Source: an uncultured Muribaculaceae bacterium
Lineage (GTDB): Bacteria; Bacteroidota; Bacteroidia; Bacteroidales; Muribaculaceae
Direction: 5' to 3'
DNA: 64,000 nt
Assembly: GCA_910579995.1 (NCBI GenBank)
Contig: CAJTWH010000019.1
Coordinates: 1 to 64,000 of the forward strand
Made by a program: the position numbers and the translations under genes. This document shows, piece after piece, positions 58,736 through 64,000 of this stretch. The stretch's first letter is position 1. Each line of letters begins with the position of its first letter. The notes below the pieces were generated by a model, which saw nothing but the letters and a program-made list of their open reading frames with translations, ran no database searches and was not told where the DNA came from.

Positions 58736-59385
58736 TGCGCCGAATCTGTCTCCTCGCGATACTTGCGTCTGTGGCTGTCGGTCTGAAAGCAGAGCCGGCG
58801 GCTACAGATTCGCTTGACCGCGCCGTGGCCACCTTTTTCGCCTCGCAATTCAAGATGGCCTTTGCCAACGGTATCGGCGATCTCCGCGCTACGGGGCTCG
58901 ATGTTGACTCTGCCAAGGTATTGAGCCTTGTTGCCGAGCAACTTACGCGCCCCTACGACGCTGCCGAGCAAGACAGGGCTTTCGCCGTGATCGACGCCGC
59001 GGCCAAGGGTGTTGTTGCTGCAGAGAGCGAGCGTATGCTTGCCGAGGCAGCCAAGGCGCCCGGAGCTGTTGTATTGCCTTCGGGTGTGGTGGTGCAGACC
59101 GTCAGAGAGGGCAGTGGCCCGCTGCTTACCCGCGCCGACAAGGTTACCATGCGCTATATCGGGCGTCTGCCCGACGGCACGGTCTTCGATTCGATGAGCG
59201 AGGAAGATGAGCCTATCGTGAGCCCGGTGACGCAGTTTGTGCCCGGCATGACAGAGGGTCTTACCTATATGCGCCCCGGCGGCGAGTATATCATCACTAT
59301 CCCGGCAGCGCAAGCCTACGGCGAGCACGGTGTGCAAGGAGTCATCCCCCCCGACTGCGCCATCCAATTTACAGTCACTTTGTGA
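58735..59385 (+). CDS. FKBP-type peptidyl-prolyl isomerase (exported)
   Basis: This 216-residue protein has a signal peptide (MRRICLLAILASVAVGLKA), a helical linker (about 25-115) and an FKBP domain with VTMRYIGRLPDGTVFDSM, FVPGMTEGL, AYGEHGVQGVIPPDCAIQFTV. The tryptophan of the usual VIPGW is replaced by methionine (VPGM), so activity may be low. The start at 58735 fits the signal peptide; the longer frame back to 58615 overlaps the previous gene in another reading frame. Confidence 0.85.
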   Translation: MRRICLLAILASVAVGLKAEPAATDSLDRAVATFFASQFKMAFANGIGDLRATGLDVDSAKVLSLVAEQLTRPYDAAEQDRAFAVIDAAAKGVVAAESERMLAEAAKAPGAVVLPSGVVVQTVREGSGPLLTRADKVTMRYIGRLPDGTVFDSMSEEDEPIVSPVTQFVPGMTEGLTYMRPGGEYIITIPAAQAYGEHGVQGVIPPDCAIQFTVTL

Positions 59386-59387
59386 TA

Positions 59388-59571
59388 TGGTTGGTGGTTG
59401 GTAGGCAGTGGGTTATAGTTGGTGGTTTGTAGTTGGTGGGCAGCGAATTAGTTTTTGCTAATGTACCACCCACAACCCACGCTCCACAGACTAAAAAGAT
59501 TGGTAGGCAGCCAATTACTCCTGCAATCTTCAAAAACTAACTTGCTGCCCACAACCCACACACCACCAACT
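59388..59571. repeat. Two tandem GTTGGTGG-type inverted repeats (family B)
   Basis: Two GGTGGGCAGCGAATTA-type units and two CCACCCACAACCCAC/CTGCCCACAACCCACACACC arms lie back to back. A hairpin AAGATTTGCTTGCAAATCTT follows at about 59574-59593. Confidence 0.7.
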
Positions 59572-59625
59572 TAAGATTTGCTTGCAAATCTTAAAATGTA
59601 AACTAAAATTTTTAATTAAAAAGAT

Positions 59626-60495
59626 ATGAAAAAAATTATGATGGGCGTTGCAGCCCTCGGTATGGTGGCCGCATTCAGCTCATGCGACAAATGTGCCGAC
59701 AACTCATGCAAGACAGCCAATGACTCGCTGTCGGCAGCTTACGGCAACTATGTAGGCTCGATGATCAATGCCGACTTCTCTCGCTTCGACGATCACAGCA
59801 AGGCCGACAAAGAGGCTTTCGTGCGCGGCATGCAGATTGTTTTCGGCGCCGACGACAGCAAAAACACCCAGATGGGTATGCAGGTTGCCCTGCAGATGGC
59901 CGGCGAACTCTCGCAGATGAAAGAGCAGGGTATCGAGGTTGACCGCGTGGCAGTGATGAACGCTTTCAAGGCCGCATTCCTCAACGATTCTGTAGATTTC
60001 GGCCGCATGTCGGCAAGCAGCGACAACTTCCGTATGCTCTATCAGCGTGCCCTCAATGAGGCTCAGGCTGCAAAGGCAAGTGAATCAGAAGCTGCAGAGG
60101 CTAACGACAATGTAAAGGCCGGCGAGGAATATGTAGCTCAGTTCAAGGCCGAGAATGCCGACGCCAAGACTACCGACAACGGCCTCACCTATCTCATCGA
60201 GGTGCAGGGCGAGAATCCTACTCCCGCAGCCGACGCCACTGTAGTTGTAAACTATACCGGCAAGCACATCAACGGTGAGGTATTCGACAGCACCGATGGC
60301 CGCGGCCCCGCCACATTCAACCTTCAGGGCGTAGTACCCGGCTTCCGCGAAGGCCTCATGCTTCTCGGCAAAGGTGGCAAGGCTACTCTTGTAATGCCCG
60401 GCAACCTTGCCTACGGTGCCAACGGCACACCCGACGGCAGCATTCAGCCCGACGAGACCCTTATCTTCGACGTAGAGCTTCTCGACATCCAATAA
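59626..60495 (+). CDS. FKBP-type peptidyl-prolyl isomerase (lipoprotein)
   Basis: This 289-residue protein has a lipobox (AAFSSC, Cys at about 20) and a Mip-like helical domain (about 35-170), then an FKBP domain with VVVNYTGKHINGEVFDST, GVVPGFREGL (Phe for Trp in VIPGW), and AYGANGTPDGSIQPDETLIFDVELL. The lipid anchor suggests the outer membrane or periplasm. A terminator follows 18 bases later. It completes a group of three FKBP genes with different cell locations: cytoplasm, periplasm and lipid-anchored. Confidence 0.9.
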   Translation: MKKIMMGVAALGMVAAFSSCDKCADNSCKTANDSLSAAYGNYVGSMINADFSRFDDHSKADKEAFVRGMQIVFGADDSKNTQMGMQVALQMAGELSQMKEQGIEVDRVAVMNAFKAAFLNDSVDFGRMSASSDNFRMLYQRALNEAQAAKASESEAAEANDNVKAGEEYVAQFKAENADAKTTDNGLTYLIEVQGENPTPAADATVVVNYTGKHINGEVFDSTDGRGPATFNLQGVVPGFREGLMLLGKGGKATLVMPGNLAYGANGTPDGSIQPDETLIFDVELLDIQ

Positions 60496-60513
60496 TAAAT
60501 ACCCCTATCACAC

Positions 60514-60550
60514 AAAGGCCACCGGCACCCCGGCGGCCTTTGCTGTTTTT
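60514..60550 (+). terminator. Rho-independent terminator after the FKBP lipoprotein gene
   Basis: AAAGGCCACCGG (60514-60525) pairs with CCGGCGGCCTTT (60530-60541) around a four-base loop, and a T run follows. Confidence 0.85.
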
Positions 60551-60551
60551 A

Positions 60552-60583
60552 TTTGGGTTACTTAAGTTTTATATTTATTTTTG
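60552..60583 (+). promoter_or_regulatory. Promoter of the SNF2 helicase
   Basis: TTTG at 60552-60555 and TATTTTTG at 60576-60583 with a 20-base spacer, 27 bases before the ATG. Confidence 0.7.
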
Positions 60584-60610
60584 CAATTCAATTTATAATA
60601 CTCAGAGATT

Positions 60611-62884
60611 ATGGCAAAGAAAGAGGCGGTTTTGTCGGCGGCGGTGTGCCCCGAGGGTATGTCGTTGGCTCAATGGCAGGTTCAACTGCGGACGCAGGCG
60701 GCGCGCAAGGGTGCTTTCGCTGTGGCCGATCTTCCGGACAAGAATGTGCCGGGCCTCTTCTCTGTCACAAATCCCAAGACGCGCCGCAACTATCGTGTGG
60801 CATATCATGGCCTTGCGAGCAGCTGGAACAGCTGCGACTGCATGGACTTCCGCACCAATGGCCTCGGCACTTGCAAGCATATCGAGGCTGTAGGGCTATG
60901 GCTTAAAAGCAAAGATCGCCAACCCGACGCGCGTCTGCCGCGAAACACTGCTATCGACGTATGCTATATGGGGCAGCGCCGTCTGCGTCTTCGCCCCGGC
61001 ACGGCCAATCAGGGCGATATACTTATGGCGGCAATGCGCTATTTCGATGATGATTACTTTGCCGTGCCCGGCATGATAACCGAGCTGCCGGCTTTCATAG
61101 AGCAAGTAAAGCGCCTCGACCCACGGTTTTATATCAGCAGCGACGCCCTCAACCTCATACTCGACGAGCGCGACAGCCGTCGCCGCCGTAGGCTTGTGGC
61201 CGATATGACCGACAAGGAAATCGGCGCCGTGCTCAAGACGAAGCTCTATCCCTATCAGATAGAGGGAATTCGGTTTGCTTTCGGCGCCGGGCGTTCGCTT
61301 ATCGCAGATGAGATGGGGCTTGGCAAGACCGTGCAGGCCATCGGCACAGCCGAGTTGCTGAAGGCGCGGAGCATGGTGTCGTCGGCCTTGATAGTGTGCC
61401 CGACATCGCTTAAATATCAGTGGAAGCGCGAGATAGAGCGCTTCACCGACAGTGATGTGACGGTGGTGGAGGGTGTATATACGCGTCGCCGCGAGCTTTA
61501 CGCCGCCCCTACGTTCTATAAGATAGTCTCGTATCACACTCTTGCCAACGATATCAAGGCACTCGGCTCGCTGCACACCGATATGTTGATTATGGACGAG
61601 GTGCAGCGCCTCAAAAATTGGAACACCCAGATCGCCCAGGCCGCGCGCCGCATTGACAGCGACTATGCCGTGGTGCTATCGGGCACGCCTCTTGAGAATA
61701 AACTCGATGAGCTCTACTCGGTGGTGCAGTTCGTTGACCAGTATGCCCTCGGGCCATATCATGAGTTTGTCGACAAAACGGCAGTCACATCTCCGGCCGG
61801 CAAAATCACCGGCTACCGCAATCTCAATGAGGTAGGGGAGCGCTTGAAAAACTGCATGATACGCCGTCGAAAGGCCGATGTAGCCCTGCAGTTGCCCGCG
61901 CGCAGCGACCAGATGTTGCTCGTGCCGATGACAAAGGAGCAGCAGGCTATCCATGATGATTGCCGCTCTACGGTGGCGCAGCTTGCCATGAAGTGGCAGC
62001 GCCATCGTTTCCTCTCCGAGAAAGACCGCAAGCGCCTCCTTCTCACCCTCGGGCAAATGCGCATGGTTTGCGACAGCACTTATATCCTCGACCAGCGCTC
62101 ACGCTATGATACCAAGGTGGCGGAGGTGGTGCAGCTCGTGCGCGACGCCATCGACAACGGCAACGAAAAGATTGTGATCTTCAGCCAATGGGAGCGGATG
62201 ACGCGTATTGTTGCCGAAGAACTCGAGCGGGAGGGTATCGGCTATGAGTATCTGCATGGGGGGGTGCCGTCGGCAAAGCGCGGGGCAATCACCGAGCGCT
62301 TTGCCTCGGACCCTGAGATACATGTGTTCCTGTCGACCGACGCAGGCAGCACGGGCTTGAACCTGCAGTGTGCGTCGGTGATAATCAACATCGACCTGCC
62401 GTGGAATCCTGCTGTGCTTGAGCAGCGCATTGCGCGAATCTACCGCATAGGTCAGCGCCGTCCGGTGCAGGTGATCAACCTCATTGCGGCGGGTACGATA
62501 GAGGAGCGGATGTTGTCGACGATAAATTTCAAGAAAAATCTTTTTGCCGGAGCTCTCGACGGCGGCGACGACAGCATTACTCTCGATGATTCAAAACTCA
62601 CCCGTGTGGCGGGCGCCCTTACTGAAATGTTTGAGGAAGAGCCTCAGCCCGACACAACGCCGGCGGCTTCCACACCCGCAGAGGCGGTACTCGAATCAGG
62701 AAAAACATTCTTCGGCCATCTGGCGCAGGCCTTGGCTTCTCCCGAAACTACGGCAGCCTTGGTTGACAGCCTTGTCAAGACCGACCCGCAGAACGGGCGT
62801 ACCTCGCTTGAGATACCTGTAGACAGCCGCGAGACAGTCTTGACTCTCTTCTCCGCCTTGGGAAAAATGCTCAACCGGCAGTAG
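60611..62884 (+). CDS. SWIM zinc-finger and SNF2-type helicase
   Basis: This 757-residue DNA translocase has a SWIM zinc finger near residues 76-95 (SCDCMDF...CKH), then a SNF2 ATPase: YQIEGIRFAFGAGRSLIADEMGLGKTVQAIG (motif I), MDEVQRLKN in place of DEGH, LSGTPLENKLDELY, FSQWERMT, FLSTDAGSTGLNLQ and IARIYRIGQRRPVQV. Such proteins remodel DNA-protein complexes or assist repair and recombination. The C-terminal 100 residues are acidic and unlike the core. It converges on pnuC with a 14-base overlap. Confidence 0.92.
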   Translation: MAKKEAVLSAAVCPEGMSLAQWQVQLRTQAARKGAFAVADLPDKNVPGLFSVTNPKTRRNYRVAYHGLASSWNSCDCMDFRTNGLGTCKHIEAVGLWLKSKDRQPDARLPRNTAIDVCYMGQRRLRLRPGTANQGDILMAAMRYFDDDYFAVPGMITELPAFIEQVKRLDPRFYISSDALNLILDERDSRRRRRLVADMTDKEIGAVLKTKLYPYQIEGIRFAFGAGRSLIADEMGLGKTVQAIGTAELLKARSMVSSALIVCPTSLKYQWKREIERFTDSDVTVVEGVYTRRRELYAAPTFYKIVSYHTLANDIKALGSLHTDMLIMDEVQRLKNWNTQIAQAARRIDSDYAVVLSGTPLENKLDELYSVVQFVDQYALGPYHEFVDKTAVTSPAGKITGYRNLNEVGERLKNCMIRRRKADVALQLPARSDQMLLVPMTKEQQAIHDDCRSTVAQLAMKWQRHRFLSEKDRKRLLLTLGQMRMVCDSTYILDQRSRYDTKVAEVVQLVRDAIDNGNEKIVIFSQWERMTRIVAEELEREGIGYEYLHGGVPSAKRGAITERFASDPEIHVFLSTDAGSTGLNLQCASVIINIDLPWNPAVLEQRIARIYRIGQRRPVQVINLIAAGTIEERMLSTINFKKNLFAGALDGGDDSITLDDSKLTRVAGALTEMFEEEPQPDTTPAASTPAEAVLESGKTFFGHLAQALASPETTAALVDSLVKTDPQNGRTSLEIPVDSRETVLTLFSALGKMLNRQ

Positions 62885-63452
62885 TGCTTTTCATCAGCCC
62901 CAGCCATTTGCGGTAGCCGAAGACAGCCACTACGGTGTATATGCCATATAATATAGGATAGAAAATGAGTCCTTTATAGGCATATAGCCCCATGCATACG
63001 ATATCGACAATAATCCATATCAGCCATTGCTCGGCATATTTGCGGGCGAGCATCCATGTGCCGACAATAGAAAGGGATGTCGAGAACGCGTCGGTAACAG
63101 GCACTGTCGAGTCGGTGAAATTGCTCAGTATCCACGTGAGCGCCCACCAGAGCAAAGCCGTGACAGCGGCAATGCCGGCCCATACGGCAATGGGAGTGTG
63201 AGTTATCGGCTGTGGCTTTTTCTCTTTCCGGATACCGCCGGTGCGCCATATCACATAGCCGTAGATGGCTATGATGAGATAGTAGATATTTATGGCAAAG
63301 TCGGCGTAGATACCTTTTGAGAAGTATATCCACATAGATATCGCCGGCATTATCACCGAGGCGAGCCACACACGGGCGTCGGCATGATACTCCCACCAGA
63401 GGTAAAGCAGGCCTACGATGAAGCCGAGTATTTCAAGGATATGGGATGTCAT
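62871..63452 (-). CDS. PnuC-family vitamin transporter
   Basis: This 193-residue transporter has about seven membrane helices and the family motif WIIVDIVCMGLYAYKGLIFYPILYGIYTVVAVFGYRKW near the C terminus (WxxxD and YxxxxxxxA pattern). PnuC proteins move nicotinamide riboside; the PnuT branch moves thiamine. The adjacent TonB receptor makes a vitamin role likely, and in Bacteroides thiamine receptors and PnuT are linked. I cannot separate PnuC and PnuT by eye, so no symbol is given. It lies three bases after the receptor gene. Confidence 0.87.
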   Translation of the reverse strand: MTSHILEILGFIVGLLYLWWEYHADARVWLASVIMPAISMWIYFSKGIYADFAINIYYLIIAIYGYVIWRTGGIRKEKKPQPITHTPIAVWAGIAAVTALLWWALTWILSNFTDSTVPVTDAFSTSLSIVGTWMLARKYAEQWLIWIIVDIVCMGLYAYKGLIFYPILYGIYTVVAVFGYRKWLGLMKSTTAG

Positions 63453-63455
63453 GCG

Positions 63456-64000
63456 TCAGAAATTGAGCGATATGTTGGCCATCACGTGAGTGGGCGCCTG
63501 TGCCGAATATCCGGCATAGCGGTAGATTTCGGGTTTGCCGTCTACCATGGTGTAGCCGGCGCCGCAATAGCCGTTGTTGAAATATTTTTCGTTGAATATG
63601 TTGTAGATAGAGAATCCGATATGGAGGCGTTTGCAGCTGCGCAGGTTCTTGAATGTGTAGCCGAGGTGCAGGTCGCTTACAAAGTAGGCGTCGAGTACGG
63701 TTTCTTCGGTGCGGGCGTTGTTCATATACTGCTTGCTCACATAGTGGCTTGCGAGCTGAGCCTCGAAGCCGGCCACATGGAAGTTGAAAGCGTTGTTGAG
63801 GATGAAGTCGGGTGAGAATGCTATGGGAGTGTCGCCGCGGTCGAAGGCGATGGGGTTTGTCCACTCATCCTCATATATATATTCGGTGAAATTCTTGATA
63901 CGGTTGCGCGAGAGTGTGGCGTTGATGTCCCAGTCGAACCAACGGCAGGGGCGCAGAGCCGCCTGCAGCTCAATGCCCATGCGGTACGACGAGGGTGTGT
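63456..64000 (-). CDS. TonB-dependent receptor, C-terminal part (runs off the window)
   Basis: Only the last 180 or so residues are in the window. The frame stays open to the edge (residues TPSSYR precede the MGIELQ segment), so no start can be given. The sequence GIELQAALRPCRWFDWDINATLSRNRI and the ending SAQAPTHVMANISLNF with a terminal aromatic are the last strands of a TonB receptor barrel; LHIGFSIYNIFNEKYFNNG is the usual penultimate block. It is transcribed with the PnuC-type transporter and probably imports its substrate. Confidence 0.9.
   Translation of the reverse strand, partial: TPSSYRMGIELQAALRPCRWFDWDINATLSRNRIKNFTEYIYEDEWTNPIAFDRGDTPIAFSPDFILNNAFNFHVAGFEAQLASHYVSKQYMNNARTEETVLDAYFVSDLHLGYTFKNLRSCKRLHIGFSIYNIFNEKYFNNGYCGAGYTMVDGKPEIYRYAGYSAQAPTHVMANISLNF

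Noticed and set aside
1..64000. tRNA, rRNA, insertion sequence or integrase genes
   Set aside because: Nothing with cloverleaf, rRNA or transposase character was found by eye; mobility is inferred only from composition and repeats.

Overview
This window looks like a chromosomal segment of a gut Bacteroidales bacterium, most likely of the Muribaculaceae (S24-7) type. The evidence is the Bacteroidetes-style promoters (TTTG, 19-21 bases, then TAnnTTTG), TonB-dependent receptors, TPR membrane regulators, the families DUF3256, DUF4254, DUF3244 and DUF1460, few Shine-Dalgarno sites, and GC-rich housekeeping genes next to AT-rich accessory genes. The species call is inference. No rRNA, tRNA, CRISPR array, transposase or integrase was seen.

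Layout. 1-1.9 kb: two paralogous small lipoproteins and a beta-barrel protein. 1.9-2.95 kb: non-coding DNA with hairpin repeats, then a cluster of DnaA-box-like 9-mers beside an AT-rich stretch, a candidate oriC. 2.96-7.2 kb: DEAD-box helicase, DUF3256 protein, xseA and efp. 7.4-9.2 kb: an AT-rich AlbA_2/ATPase gene. 9.3-16.6 kb: a flippase-like membrane protein, then a MacAB/TolC-type export operon (fusion protein, ATPase, two FtsX-type permeases, TolC). 16.6-20.6 kb: a sigma-54-type response regulator and histidine kinase, flanked by two toxin-antitoxin modules. 20.9-22.5 kb: nadB.

22.6-31.0 kb, minus strand: the most interesting region, an apparently complete radical-SAM peptide (RiPP) system. 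In transcription order it has a TPR/HTH membrane regulator, a strong two-way terminator, a promoter, a small secreted DUF3244 protein, a 99-residue precursor with a double-glycine leader and six evenly placed cysteines, a radical SAM/SPASM maturase, an outer-membrane beta-barrel protein, a C39 peptidase/ABC exporter and a small membrane protein. The exporter peptidase fits the GG site in the precursor, so modification, leader removal and export form one coherent pathway.

31-40 kb: asnS, a DUF1016 nuclease between two direct repeats, an HtrA-like lipoprotein protease, a GNAT protein, an Lrp regulator followed by a pseudokinase-like membrane protein, and an SGNH hydrolase. 40-45 kb: a TonB receptor and surface lipoprotein pair. 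45-49.8 kb: upp and a GDP-fucose synthesis operon (gmd, fcl) with a HAD phosphatase and a DUF1460 protein. 49.8-55.2 kb: two glycosyltransferases, DUF4254, GH20 hexosaminidase and ruvB. 55.3-60.5 kb: an SDR, lepA and three FKBP-type isomerases. 60.6-64 kb: a SWIM/SNF2 helicase, a PnuC-type vitamin transporter and the end of a TonB receptor that runs off the window.

The intergenic DNA is also unusual. At least three hairpin repeat families recur, and a near-identical promoter, spacer included, stands before four unrelated genes.
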